A stretch of 48,553 nt of DNA, taken from an uncultured Porphyromonas sp. GTDB lineage: Bacteria; Bacteroidota; Bacteroidia; Bacteroidales; Porphyromonadaceae. Positions 15,565 through 24,485 of the stretch are shown in pieces. Under the pieces are notes generated by a model, which did not search any database, was not told the DNA's origin, and worked only from the letters and a program-made list of their open reading frames with translations. The stretch is from the NCBI GenBank assembly GCA_900539765.1, contig UQDF01000008.1, positions 1 to 48,553 of the forward strand. The letters run 5' to 3'. Both the position numbers and the translations under genes were made by a program. Within the stretch, counting starts at the first letter, position 1; every line of letters begins with the position of its first letter.

Positions 15565-15600
15565 CGCCCTAACCTATATTACGACACAGTTATTACGACA

Positions 15601-15634
15601 CAGTCCCTAGTGCTATCTCTAGCGCTAGGGACTG
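15601..15634 (+). terminator. Hairpin terminator after ribH
   Basis: CAGTCCCTAGTGCT pairs with AGCGCTAGGGACTG (14 bp with one G-T pair, 6-base loop). It is followed by TGATCATTTT. Upstream are two copies of ATTACGACACAGT (15589-15603). Confidence 0.75.
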
Positions 15635-15707
15635 TGATCATTTTAGGGCGTGGAATGTATCGCTTGCATCGCACTCTTTCGTAGCACATACAAGGTCTAG
15701 GAGTAGT

Positions 15708-15747
15708 CCCTCTCTTGGAATTCTCCAGTTCCAGGGGAGGGATTTTT
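15708..15747 (+). terminator. Second hairpin with T-run
   Basis: CCCTCTCTTGGAA pairs with TTCCAGGGGAGGG, allowing G-T pairs, followed by ATTTTTT. It may back up the ribH terminator or shape the 3' end of the convergent lipoprotein transcript. Confidence 0.6.
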
Positions 15748-15773
15748 TGATCCCTACCTAGGGAATCGTAAAT

Positions 15774-15896
15774 CCCCACGTAGGAATTGCGAAATGGACA
15801 CGTGGAAAAAGAAAATCCTGCACGTGGGCGAGGAAAATTTCTTCGGAAGAATCAAATGATACTTCGGAGGAAATGATTCACGCCTACGTGGAGATT
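15774..15896. repeat. CACGTG-rich intergenic element, copy B
   Basis: It contains CCCACGTAGG, ACACGTGGAA, GCACGTGGGC and CTACGTGGAGA, with a core of TTCTTCGGAAG and ACTTCGGAGGAAATGATTC, the reverse complement of the copy A core. It lies in the gap between the convergent ribH and Big2-lipoprotein genes. The 414-bp gap otherwise holds only terminator hairpins. Confidence 0.72.
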
Positions 15897-15978
15897 TAAA
15901 ACGAGTGTCAGATGTGTAGCTCTTACATCGTTGCTACGTCATCTAATAAGTCATAAGCGGTCGTGGCTTAGTTGTTGC

Positions 15979-17583
15979 TTAGCGACTGCTCTGGAGCTTG
16001 TAGTAGTGTGCTCTCTGGGGCTGAGCTGCCATCGTCTTGTACTGCTCGAAGGCTAGGCGACGCATCTGGCTAGCGGACTCTGATTGCTGCTTCTCAAAGA
16101 TCTGGATGAATGTGACTCCCTCTCTGATGAAGATCTGGCAAAAGATCTTTCCTGAAGCATCCCAACCGTACGCATAGCCCTTGTCAGCGTGAGCCTCAAA
16201 CTTATTCCCATAGCCATTTGTCGTGAACCACTCCTTGAGCTTAGGATCGGCAAAGTCTTTCGGGCTCTTGATGACGTTTACGATACTATTTATGAACTTA
16301 GTCCCTCCATTGCCAGTGGAGACATAATATACGAGCTGGAAGTTTGACTCAGGGATAGCCTCTTGTTTGGTCTCGAAAAGTAGGTTCTTGTACTCCTCGT
16401 TTGACTTGTCAGCAGCAAAGTCTCGGAAACCAAGATTTGCCTCGAACTCCTTGATCTTTGTGGCATCACCGGTGATGAATGTCGCATAGTCGGGGAAGTC
16501 TTTGACCGTCGGTAGGATAGGATGCGCTGTGGGGAGATCCCTCTTCTGTAGGAACTCGATGAAGAGCGTGGACTGCAACTCACTATTGGGATAATCATAG
16601 AGCGTCACTTGGACGTTTGAGTCATCGCTCTTGACACCAGTCTTGTAGGGAGTGCCGTCGTTAAATTGTCCTCCCCTCAGGTCGGTGAAGCCATAGTCAG
16701 CCAGCATAGCAAGCGTCATAGGACACTCTGCAAGACTCTCCTTACTGAATGCTAAAATCACGTACTCTCTAGTCTGAGGGATGTTGATGCCGTAGATGGT
16801 GCCCGTGATGGTTAGAGCGGTATTGGTAAAGCCTGGGAAAATGAGATCATTGCCCTGGGGATCCTTACCTAGGTTGATAAGCTCCACTGAGCGACCCAGC
16901 TCCTGCTCATACTTGATCACCTCAGTGTCGGTGACGACACCTTGGGAATTCTTCTCTACGACAAACTTGAGCATAGGGAGCTCGTTCTGATCGGTCGTGC
17001 CACCTCCCTGATCTTCAGTTACAGTGACGGCTACACTAGCAGACTGACCAGCTGCAGAGACAGCAATAGTCGCACTACCAGCCACAATGCCCGTGACGAG
17101 TCCCTGTGCATCGACCGTTGCTATGTCGCTCTTGTCGCTTGTGAAGGTAACGGGTGTATCAGCGGGTGTGACTGTGTAGTCTATCTGAGCGCTCTCTCCC
17201 TGCTTGATAGAGAGATAAGTGGTCCTGACCTCTAGCTGCACCTCTGGGGTTGAGTTAGAAACTGTGACGACGCACTGCTGTGTGAGCTCGCCTACCTGAG
17301 CGGTGATGTGAGCCGTACCCTCAGCGACTGCTGTGATGAGCCCCTTGGCATCGACGGTGGCTACCTCAGGTTTGTCACTGGTGAAGGTGACGATAAATGT
17401 TTGGTCAGCAGGCTGCACGGTGACTATGAGCTGCTGGGTCTTTCCGACCTGCAGGGTGACAGCAGTGGGGGATAGTGTCAAGTCGGTAGCCTCGGGGACT
17501 ACTGGGTCAGGACACTCCTTACTGCATGATGCGAGTCCTACGACTAGTAGGAGTGTGGATAGAATGACTGAAAGAGTTCTCAT
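15979..17583 (-). CDS. Big2-domain lipoprotein
   Basis: The 534-residue protein has a signal peptide with a lipobox ending GLASC at ~20. Two bacterial Ig-like (Big2) domains follow, ~33-108 and ~113-190, each with the usual tail (ATVDAKGLITAVAEGTAHIT; ATVDAQGLVTGIVAGSATI). A linker rich in G/T leads to a ~340-residue C-terminal region that I do not recognise; it is rich in K/F/Y and could be a binding domain. The protein probably sits on the outer membrane, the Ig domains acting as a stalk. It is monocistronic, with its own -7 box and facing terminators. Confidence 0.8.
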   Translation of the reverse strand: MRTLSVILSTLLLVVGLASCSKECPDPVVPEATDLTLSPTAVTLQVGKTQQLIVTVQPADQTFIVTFTSDKPEVATVDAKGLITAVAEGTAHITAQVGELTQQCVVTVSNSTPEVQLEVRTTYLSIKQGESAQIDYTVTPADTPVTFTSDKSDIATVDAQGLVTGIVAGSATIAVSAAGQSASVAVTVTEDQGGGTTDQNELPMLKFVVEKNSQGVVTDTEVIKYEQELGRSVELINLGKDPQGNDLIFPGFTNTALTITGTIYGINIPQTREYVILAFSKESLAECPMTLAMLADYGFTDLRGGQFNDGTPYKTGVKSDDSNVQVTLYDYPNSELQSTLFIEFLQKRDLPTAHPILPTVKDFPDYATFITGDATKIKEFEANLGFRDFAADKSNEEYKNLLFETKQEAIPESNFQLVYYVSTGNGGTKFINSIVNVIKSPKDFADPKLKEWFTTNGYGNKFEAHADKGYAYGWDASGKIFCQIFIREGVTFIQIFEKQQSESASQMRRLAFEQYKTMAAQPQRAHYYKLQSSR

Positions 17584-17636
17584 AGATGATACTGTATTGA
17601 TCTGTTTCTAATAAGTGACTTGCAGGCGCACATATC

Positions 17637-17662
17637 AGTGTCAGGTGTAAGTGTCAGGTGCA
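17637..17662. repeat. 13-bp tandem direct repeat
   Basis: AGTGTCAGGTGTA is followed directly by AGTGTCAGGTGCA. It lies between the -7 box and start codon of the minus-strand lipoprotein gene, so it would be in the 5' leader of that mRNA. Confidence 0.7.
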
Positions 17663-17671
17663 AGGCGCTCA

Positions 17672-17679
17672 CAAATATA
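17672..17679 (-). promoter_or_regulatory. Promoter -7 box of the Big2 lipoprotein
   Basis: On the minus strand this reads TATATTTG, fitting TAnnTTTG, with the ATG at 17583 about 90 bases downstream. Confidence 0.55.
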
Positions 17680-17811
17680 GGCAAAAACTTGATAGGGTGT
17701 TTGATAGACTAGCTTTTTCAAAGGCTTCGCAGATTCCTGCGTGGCTAGCAAGATCTAGCGAGTTGCCAAGGTTGGGGTGGGGAAGTAGAGCACCGAGACG
17801 AATCGTTTCTG

Positions 17812-17819
17812 TATCTTTG
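17812..17819 (+). promoter_or_regulatory. Promoter -7 box of the importer/cbiJD/cbiA operon
   Basis: TATCTTTG followed by C. A start site ~7 bases downstream (about 17826) lies after the in-frame ATG at 17822, so the ATG at 17843 is the likely start. There is no room for a riboswitch here. Confidence 0.7.
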
Positions 17820-17842
17820 CAGTGCAACAGATCGATAAGAAG

Positions 17843-19003
17843 ATGGACAGATTACGCTGTGTGAGATATTTGCTGAGCTGCTGGGTGCTCTCACTGCTGC
17901 TGATCTCGTGTGGCAAGGGACACTCAGACGAGGGTACTACGGGGCGCACAGAGATTGATAGCACTGCCTCGATACGCTATGCCGAGGGGCTACAGATAGA
18001 GCATGCTGGTGCAGTGACGCTGGTCACTATCTCCGACCCGACGCATGATAGCAGCGAGGTGTATCACTACGCTTTGGTGCCTCGTGAGCAGGCGCAGGAG
18101 CTGGCTGCTGAGGTGCCTAAGGGCTACACTATGATTGAGACACCAGTACGTCGTGTCATCGTGATGACGACGCTACAGCTATCAAACTTTATCAAGCTCG
18201 ATGCGGTGGATCGTGTCGTGGGTATGCCGAGTACGCGCTTCCTCTTCAACGAGGAGATGCAGTCACGACTAGCATCGGGCGAGGCTAAGCGGATTGGCAT
18301 CGAGGGCAACTTCGACAGTGAGCTCATTATGACTCTGCAACCAGACATTATACTAGTGAGTCCCTTCAAGCGGGGTGGCTATGATGTGATCAAGCAGCTA
18401 GACATACCGCTGATTACCTTCCTTGGGTACAAGGAGACTTCGCCTCTGGGGCAAGCTGAGTGGATTAAGTTTACGGCACTACTGCTCGGTATGGAGGAGC
18501 GTGCAGATAGGCTCTTTAGCACGATAGAGGAGCGCTACCACGAGCTACAAGCTTTGATCACCGATGATCTGACGCGCCCGAAGGTGCTTAGTGGCGAGCT
18601 GCATGGTGGTAACTGGTATGTGGTGGGTGGTGCGAGTTACTTGGCTCACCTCTTTGAGGATGCTGGTGCGGACTACTTTATGGCAGACGATAAGGAGTCG
18701 GGAGGCTTCTACGTTGACTTTGAGACGGTCTATGCTCAGGCTGCCGATGCGGACTATTGGCGCATTGCAAATAGCTACGATGGAGCCTTCTCCTATGATG
18801 TGCTGGGCAAAACGGATGCTCGCTACCGAGACTTCAAGGCTTATCGGAATAAGCGGGTGCTGTACTGCAATCTGCGGGAGAGACCTTTCTACGAATTGTC
18901 GCCCGTGGAGCCTGAGGTGGTCTTGGCGGATCTGATCCACGCCTTTCACCCGCAGTTGCTCCCAGATCACGAGCCAGTCTTTTACTCGATATTAACCCAC
19001 TAA
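17843..19003 (+). CDS. Periplasmic substrate-binding lipoprotein of a FecB/BtuF-type ABC importer
   Basis: The protein is 386 residues from ATG 17843, with a signal peptide and lipobox (LLISC). The fold is the two-lobed helical-backbone type: VIVMTTLQLSNFIKLDAVDRVVG opens lobe 1 and MTLQPDIILVSPF closes it. It delivers a ligand to the permease encoded 17 bases on. Family members bind haem, ferric siderophores or cobalamin. The operon continues into cbiJ-cbiD and cbiA, and P. gingivalis Iht has a matching IhtCDE set, so a tetrapyrrole or corrinoid ligand is likely but not proven. Confidence 0.88.
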   Translation: MDRLRCVRYLLSCWVLSLLLISCGKGHSDEGTTGRTEIDSTASIRYAEGLQIEHAGAVTLVTISDPTHDSSEVYHYALVPREQAQELAAEVPKGYTMIETPVRRVIVMTTLQLSNFIKLDAVDRVVGMPSTRFLFNEEMQSRLASGEAKRIGIEGNFDSELIMTLQPDIILVSPFKRGGYDVIKQLDIPLITFLGYKETSPLGQAEWIKFTALLLGMEERADRLFSTIEERYHELQALITDDLTRPKVLSGELHGGNWYVVGGASYLAHLFEDAGADYFMADDKESGGFYVDFETVYAQAADADYWRIANSYDGAFSYDVLGKTDARYRDFKAYRNKRVLYCNLRERPFYELSPVEPEVVLADLIHAFHPQLLPDHEPVFYSILTH

Positions 19004-19020
19004 GGGAAGGGGGGAAAGCT

Positions 19021-20055
19021 ATGCGACGTCCAGTTATAGCCTTTACAATTATAGGTGTCCTTATTATAGTGTTCTTTGTCCTCAATCTGTCGCTGGGGAC
19101 GATCGCTATCCCCTTTGATGAGGTGGTGCGCATCCTCTTCGGGCGTGACGGGGAGGGTAATGAGATCTGGCGCAACATCATCTGGAAGAGTCGCTACCCG
19201 CAGACGATCACGGCACTGGTGGCGGGTGCGGGGCTGTCGATCAGTGGTCTGCAGATGCAGACGGTCTTTCGCAATCCGCTGGCGGGTCCTTCGGAGCTGG
19301 GTATTAGCTCGGGAGCTAGCCTAGGGGTGGCGACCTTTATCCTCCTCTCGGGGAGCATTAGCCAGAAGGCACTTGTGCGAATGGGCTTCGTGGGAGAGAT
19401 GGCGGTCTCGGTGGCTGCGCTCCTCGGTGCGCTCCTCGTGATGTCGATCATCATGACGATGGCGCAGCGTGTCCGAAGCAATGTGGTGCTACTGATCATG
19501 GGTGTGATGATCGGCTACATAGCGAATGCAATCATCGGTGTGCTCAAGTTCTTTAGCAACGATGAGGATGTACGTAGCTATGTGATCTGGGGTTTGGGAA
19601 GCTTTGCGAAGGTGAGTGGCGATCAAGTGACTACCTTTGTCATCATTATGCTGGTGCTGATACCGCTCTCCTTCCTGCTGATCAAGGTGCTTAACTTGAT
19701 GCTTCTCGGGGAGAATTACGCCCGTAGCCTTGGTCTGAACTACGGTCGGGCTCGCCATCTGGTCATCTTCTCGGCCTGTCTGCTGACCGCTATCGTGACC
19801 GCTTACTGCGGTCCGATCGTCTTCATAGGACTGGCGGTACCGCATCTCTGTCGCACTATCTTTGCTACTTCCAATCACCTCATACTGATGCCTGCGGTGA
19901 CGCTCGTCGGAGCTCTCCTAGCTCTATGCTGTAACTTAATCGCCCGTATGCCAGGTATGGAGGGTGCGCTACCGATCAACTCGGTGACGGCGCTCATAGG
20001 TGCCCCGATCGTGATCTGGGTACTATTTGATAAACGACGTAGAGAGGAACTGTAA
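19021..20055 (+). CDS. FecCD/BtuC-type ABC permease
   Basis: The 344-residue protein has ~10 predicted membrane helices. Family signatures are FRNPLAGPSELGISSGASLG after helix 2 and the coupling region with FIGLAVPHLCRTIF near 270-285. It forms the homodimeric inner-membrane channel for the binding protein before it and the ATPase after it. The type is shared by haem, siderophore and B12 importers, so sequence alone does not fix the substrate. It starts 17 bases after the binding-protein gene. Confidence 0.92.
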   Translation: MRRPVIAFTIIGVLIIVFFVLNLSLGTIAIPFDEVVRILFGRDGEGNEIWRNIIWKSRYPQTITALVAGAGLSISGLQMQTVFRNPLAGPSELGISSGASLGVATFILLSGSISQKALVRMGFVGEMAVSVAALLGALLVMSIIMTMAQRVRSNVVLLIMGVMIGYIANAIIGVLKFFSNDEDVRSYVIWGLGSFAKVSGDQVTTFVIIMLVLIPLSFLLIKVLNLMLLGENYARSLGLNYGRARHLVIFSACLLTAIVTAYCGPIVFIGLAVPHLCRTIFATSNHLILMPAVTLVGALLALCCNLIARMPGMEGALPINSVTALIGAPIVIWVLFDKRRREEL

Positions 20056-20059
20056 TCGT

Positions 20060-20857
20060 ATGACTAGCCACGCAACGATAGAGCTTTGTGACCTTTCGAT
20101 AGGATATCGCCAGATGAAGCGCACGCGCATCGTGGCGAGCCAGCTCAATGCTACCATTTGGTCGGGACAGCTCACCTGTCTCATTGGATCAAATGGTGTG
20201 GGCAAGTCGACGCTGCTCCGGACGATCGCCGCCTTTCAGCCGAAGCTCGGCGGTGCCTTACTAGTCGAAGGTCAGGAGATACAGCAGTATGCCGCCAAAG
20301 AACTGGCGCAACGGATCAGCGTCGTGCTAACGGAGCGACTGATCATGAGCAATATGACTGCCTACGAGATGATCGCTCTCGGGCGGAGCCTCTACACGGG
20401 CTTCTGGGGACAGATGAACGAGAGCAACCGACAGGTGGTCGATGAGGCGATAGAGCTAGTCGGCATACAGCCTCTGGCAAAACGAATGATCGACTCGCTC
20501 AGTGACGGTGAGCGTCAGAAGGTGATGATCGCCAAGGCTCTGGCTCAGGAGACGCCTATCATACTACTAGACGAGCCGACAGCCTTCCTAGACTTCCCCT
20601 CGAAGGTGGATATGCTCCAGATCCTCCTTCGTTTGTCTCGAGAGGCGCACAAGACGATCTTCCTCTCTACGCACGACCTAGAGCTAGCTCTTCAGATAGC
20701 CGATCAGGTGTGGCTCCTCGATGATGACCACAAGCTACATATGGGTCCACCGAAGGCTCTCGCTAGTGACGGCACTTTGCCCAGCTACTTCGCAGCAAAG
20801 GGGATTGACTTCGATCCCGAGACACTACACTTCTCTATCCACGCCTCAAAGGTATGA
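20060..20857 (+). CDS. FecE/BtuD-type ABC ATPase
   Basis: The protein is 265 residues from ATG 20060, four bases after the permease stop; an in-frame ATG at 20027 would overlap the permease and add a non-conserved leader. Walker A is GSNGVGKST, the signature motif is LSDGERQ (LSGGE in most relatives), Walker B is IILLDEPTAFLD and the switch His is in LSTHDLE. It powers import by the permease. Its stop overlaps the cbiJ-cbiD start by four bases (ATGA), tying the importer to corrin synthesis. Confidence 0.93.
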   Translation: MTSHATIELCDLSIGYRQMKRTRIVASQLNATIWSGQLTCLIGSNGVGKSTLLRTIAAFQPKLGGALLVEGQEIQQYAAKELAQRISVVLTERLIMSNMTAYEMIALGRSLYTGFWGQMNESNRQVVDEAIELVGIQPLAKRMIDSLSDGERQKVMIAKALAQETPIILLDEPTAFLDFPSKVDMLQILLRLSREAHKTIFLSTHDLELALQIADQVWLLDDDHKLHMGPPKALASDGTLPSYFAAKGIDFDPETLHFSIHASKV

Positions 20858-22647
20858 TCCTAATCATCGGAGGAACCACAGAGGGGCGCAAAGCGCTCGA
20901 AGTATGTGAAGAGGCGGGCAAACCTTTTTACTACTCCACACGAGGCGCTTCGCAAGAGCTCTCGATGCACCACGGGATTCGCCTAGAGGGCGGGATGAAT
21001 GGTGAGGAGATGGCGCACTTTTGCACAGAGCGGGAGATCGCTCTCGTCGTAGATGCGGCGCATCCCTTCGCTATGGGCGTGCATCAGAGCGTAGCACACT
21101 GCGTGTCTCGTCTGCAGCTTCCTGTGATACGCTACGAGCGCACCTTTCCAGTACTGCCCGCTTCGGTTGTGACGCTAGACTCCTTTGACGCTGCGCTGAC
21201 GTATCTCCTCAAGCATCAGCCACAGCGACTACTGGCCCTGACGGGTGTTAACTCGATCGAGCGACTGAGAGCCTACTGGACGAAGCACGAGACCTACCTG
21301 CGGGTGATGCCGATCGCAGAAACCGAGGAGCGACTACGGCAGAGCGACTTCCCACCAAAGCGACTGGTCTACTACGACAAGGAGCAGTGTGACCAAAAGC
21401 TCTTTGCCACACTACAACCAGATATGATCCTGCTCAAGGAGAGTGGCGAAACGAGTGGCTTCGCAGCAAAAGTGGAGGAGGCGCTCGCACTCGGCATCAC
21501 CGTGCTGGTCATCCGAAGACCACAGATCCCTTATCCGGCTACTGTTACCGTCGAGGGACCCGTAGGGCTTCGTCGCTCCATAGAGCGACTGCTGGGGAGC
21601 GACTTCTTTCCTCAGCGCATTGGCTTGACGACTGGCACCACCGCCACAGCTGCCGCTACGGCCGCCCTGCTCACACTGCTCAACGAGGAGTCTTACAGCG
21701 AGGTGATGGTGACCCTCCCTCAGGGTGAGCGGATCCCTTTTCCCATCCAGCAAGCCGAACTAACAGCACAAGGCGCTCGAGCAGTTGCAGTCAAGGATGC
21801 AGGCAGCGACCCTGACGTAACCGATGGCGCCGAGATCGTTGCTGACTTGTCTCTTACGCAGGCACACAACGGGGTTGCCTTCCTTCAGGGCGAGGGGGTA
21901 GGGCGCGTCACGCTCCCCGGCATCGGACTAGATGTCGGAGAGCCAGCCGTCAATCCAGTCCCGCGGCAGATGATGCGCCAAGCACTCGGTGCCTTGGTCG
22001 ACCTCTCCCAAGTGGGCATCGACCTAACCATCTCCGTCCCCGAGGGGCGCCAGCTCGCTCAGAGTACCTTCAACCCACGGCTAGGCATCCTAGACGGCAT
22101 CTCTATCCTTGGCACCACAGGGGTCGTGCGACCCTATTCAAGCGAAGCCTTTGTCGAGTCGATACGTCGTGAGCTGGAGGTGAGCAAGTCGGTCTACGGC
22201 AAGCATCTCGTGCTTAACTCAGGCGGACGCAGCGAGCGTTACCTCAAGGGACGCTTTCCCGACCTTCCCGCCAACGCTTTCGTTCAGTATGGCAACTTCA
22301 TAGGAGAAACGCTCAGCCTTGCCGACGAACTGGGTTTCCCGCAAATCACCCTCGGCATTATGATTGGCAAAGCGGTCAAACTAGCGGCTGGCGAACTGGA
22401 CACACATAGCAAGAAGGTGGTGATGAACAAAGCCTTCATCACCGCCCTCGCCTCTGCCTCTGGAGCAAGCGAAGCGCAGAAGCAACAGATCAGCGAGATG
22501 ACCCTAGCCCGCGAATTGTGGCAGATCTTCCCCGACGGTACGCACCCCCTCTACCAGAGCATCGTCGACCACTGCTATCAGGTCTGCAAGCCACTCGTTC
22601 CCTCTGCACAGCTCGAGGTGCTCCTTATTCCCGACTCTCAACTTTAG
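20854..22647 (+). CDS. cbiJ-cbiD: CbiJ-CbiD fusion: cobalt-precorrin-6A reductase and cobalt-precorrin-5B C1-methyltransferase
   Basis: The 597-residue protein has two cytoplasmic enzyme domains. Residues 1-~245 are CbiJ (MILIIGGTTEGRKAL; VDAAHPFAMGVHQSV; RYER), the NAD(P)H-dependent reductase. Residues ~250-597 are CbiD (RIGLTTGTTATAAATAALL; VKDAGSDPDVTDGAEIV; LNSGGRSERYLKG), which methylates C1 with S-adenosylmethionine while the ring is cobalt-bound. The presence of CbiD marks the anaerobic (early cobalt) route. The gene is coupled by overlap to the ABC ATPase and is followed 10 bases later by cbiA. Confidence 0.93.
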   Translation: MILIIGGTTEGRKALEVCEEAGKPFYYSTRGASQELSMHHGIRLEGGMNGEEMAHFCTEREIALVVDAAHPFAMGVHQSVAHCVSRLQLPVIRYERTFPVLPASVVTLDSFDAALTYLLKHQPQRLLALTGVNSIERLRAYWTKHETYLRVMPIAETEERLRQSDFPPKRLVYYDKEQCDQKLFATLQPDMILLKESGETSGFAAKVEEALALGITVLVIRRPQIPYPATVTVEGPVGLRRSIERLLGSDFFPQRIGLTTGTTATAAATAALLTLLNEESYSEVMVTLPQGERIPFPIQQAELTAQGARAVAVKDAGSDPDVTDGAEIVADLSLTQAHNGVAFLQGEGVGRVTLPGIGLDVGEPAVNPVPRQMMRQALGALVDLSQVGIDLTISVPEGRQLAQSTFNPRLGILDGISILGTTGVVRPYSSEAFVESIRRELEVSKSVYGKHLVLNSGGRSERYLKGRFPDLPANAFVQYGNFIGETLSLADELGFPQITLGIMIGKAVKLAAGELDTHSKKVVMNKAFITALASASGASEAQKQQISEMTLARELWQIFPDGTHPLYQSIVDHCYQVCKPLVPSAQLEVLLIPDSQL

Positions 22648-22657
22648 TCACTCACTT

Positions 22658-23959
22658 ATGACATCTCTCCCCTCACTCCTCATCGCTGCGCCCCTCTCCG
22701 AGAGTGGCAAAAGCACGCTCACTATGGGGCTCCTCCGGGCTTACACACGTCGTGGACTAGCCACTCAAGCCTTCAAATGCGGTCCCGACTATGTAGATCC
22801 TAAGCTACACAGCGTGGCGACAGGTCGTCCAGCGGTCAATCTGGATCTCTTTATGTATGGCGCCGAGCGGGTACAAGCGCTCTACGACCATTATAGTCAG
22901 GACGCTCAGGCAGTCGTTGTGGAGGGTGTGATGGGGCTCTTCGATGGTTACGATCGGGACAAAGGTTCCGCAGCCGACATTGCTCGGCTCCTAGACCTAC
23001 CAGTCGTGCTGGTCGTGACACCTCGCTCGATGGCCTACACGGTGGCTCCGCTACTCTACGGGTTGCAGCACTTTGACCCCTGGATCAAAATAGCGGGAGT
23101 CATCTTCAATAAAGTCGCCTCAGAGCGTCACTTGACCTATCTCACGCAAGCTGCCACAGATGCGGGCGTGCCTGTACTGGGGTCGCTGCCGCGTGTCGAC
23201 GATATCTCCATCCCCAGTCGCTACCTAGGACTAGACGTTGACGACTTGGCGCAGATAGACTGCTACGCCGATCAGGTGGCCGACCTCTTAGAGCAACATC
23301 TAGACATTGATCGCCTCCTAGCTATCTCCTCAGAGCGAAAGAAACAGCCCCACAAGGCTCCCACGCTGCAAAAGAACTCTTCGTCAGCTCCTCGTCGCAT
23401 AGCCGTGGCTCGTGACGACGCTTTCAACTTCCTCTACCAGGAGAATGTGCGCCAGCTAGAGCAGTGGGGCGAGGTGACTTACTTCAGTCCGCTTTCTGAC
23501 AGCTCACTACCGCCGAGTGACTTCGTCTATCTCCCTGGAGGTTATCCCGAGCTTCATTTGGAGCAATTGTCAGCCAATAAGTCAATGCTCGACAGCCTCC
23601 GTGACTACATCCGTGGGGGTGGCGCGATGCTTGCTGAGGGCGGGGGCATGCTCCTCCTCTGCGAAGCGATTGTCGACGAGGAGGGTACCCGCTATTCGCT
23701 CGTGGGTGCGCTACGGCAGACCGCCACGATGCAGCAGCGCAGGCTAGCACTCGGCTATCGACAGCTCGAGATAGCAGGTGTGGCGGTGCGTGGACACGAG
23801 TTTCACTACTCCCGTATCCTCGATCCGCTCCCCTCGGTTGCGCAGCAGTACAATGCGTGGGGCGATCCCGTGGCGACTGCGCTGTGGCATATGGGTCGCT
23901 GCTATGCTACCTACACGCATCTAGCCCTTAGCGAGGAGCTTCTGGCGCAACTGATGTAG
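22658..23959 (+). CDS. cbiA: Cobyrinic acid a,c-diamide synthase with altered glutaminase site
   Basis: The 433-residue protein should amidate the a and c carboxylates of cobyrinic acid using ATP. The N-terminal dethiobiotin-synthase-like half is intact: APLSESGKSTLTMGLL, KCGPDYVDPKLH, VVVEGVMGLFDGYDRD. The C-terminal class-I-like glutaminase half has LPGGYPELH and the catalytic-His candidate GHEFHYSR. The nucleophile motif, usually AECGG, reads AEGGG: codon 328 at 23639-23641 is GGC where TGC is expected. It may use free ammonia, rely on nearby Cys335, or reflect a base error. It is the last gene before the riboswitch. Confidence 0.9.
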   Translation: MTSLPSLLIAAPLSESGKSTLTMGLLRAYTRRGLATQAFKCGPDYVDPKLHSVATGRPAVNLDLFMYGAERVQALYDHYSQDAQAVVVEGVMGLFDGYDRDKGSAADIARLLDLPVVLVVTPRSMAYTVAPLLYGLQHFDPWIKIAGVIFNKVASERHLTYLTQAATDAGVPVLGSLPRVDDISIPSRYLGLDVDDLAQIDCYADQVADLLEQHLDIDRLLAISSERKKQPHKAPTLQKNSSSAPRRIAVARDDAFNFLYQENVRQLEQWGEVTYFSPLSDSSLPPSDFVYLPGGYPELHLEQLSANKSMLDSLRDYIRGGGAMLAEGGGMLLLCEAIVDEEGTRYSLVGALRQTATMQQRRLALGYRQLEIAGVAVRGHEFHYSRILDPLPSVAQQYNAWGDPVATALWHMGRCYATYTHLALSEELLAQLM

Positions 23960-24071
23960 AGACTAGCTGTTAGCTCTAGTGCTACTAGTGCCACCAGATC
24001 TACTAGAACTAGGATCTAACCTCTAATTTCTAACCTCTAATTTCTACATTTCTCATCTCCTTAACTTTTCG
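23960..24071. repeat. Nonamer and heptamer repeat remnants after cbiA
   Basis: Units such as CTCTAGTGC, TACTAGTGC and TACTAGAAC keep a roughly 9-base period (about 23974-24011), followed by a clean heptamer run (TCTAACC, TCTAATT, TCTAACC, TCTAATT). The array ends near the riboswitch promoter, just as at 8549-8593. No terminator with a T-run was seen. Confidence 0.7.
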
Positions 24072-24079
24072 TACCTTTG
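24072..24079 (+). promoter_or_regulatory. Promoter -7 box upstream of the cobalamin riboswitch
   Basis: TACCTTTG, about 15 bases before the first riboswitch helix, so transcription would begin just ahead of the aptamer. No -33 TTTG is seen. Confidence 0.65.
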
Positions 24080-24093
24080 TGGACAATATCCTT

Positions 24094-24286
24094 GAGTGGT
24101 GGTGCATCTGCTCGTGAGGCGAGCGATGCAAGAGGGAAGTCCAGTGAGAATCTGGTACAGTGCCCGCTACTGTGATCCCCCTATTTCACAGAGCCTATCA
24201 CAAGATGATTACGAGCCACTGTCTGACTGGGTCAGATGGGAAGGCAGTGATAGGCTGGGGTAAGTCAGGAGACCTGCCACTACTCG
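24094..24286 (+). promoter_or_regulatory. Cobalamin (AdoCbl-type) riboswitch
   Basis: The conserved parts appear in order: GGTGCATC, GCGATGCAAGAGGGAAGTCC, GTGAGAATCTGGTACAGTGC, CCGCTACTGTGA, and the B12 box TAAGTCAGGAGACCTGCC near 24260-24279. The outer helix pairs GAGTGGTGG (24094-24102) with CCACTACTC (24278-24286). A ~200-base stretch before the chelatase ATG at 24486 should hold the expression platform; GTACG/CGTAC at 24306-24327 can form one of its hairpins. B12 binding should lower expression of the downstream genes. Confidence 0.95.
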
Positions 24287-24485
24287 CAACTTAGTATATA
24301 ATCGTGTACGTTCGGTGGCAAGCGTACCTCAATGCTATGTCAATCGATCGGATGCATATCTCTCGGGGAGGTGCTGCGCTTGTGGGCGTGGCGCTACGGC
24401 TGTACTATGCCTCAAGCTATGACAAGCCAGCTGTGCCAGTGAAGTGATCGATTAAATTGATTTAGCGGATAAATGCAACAACCAT

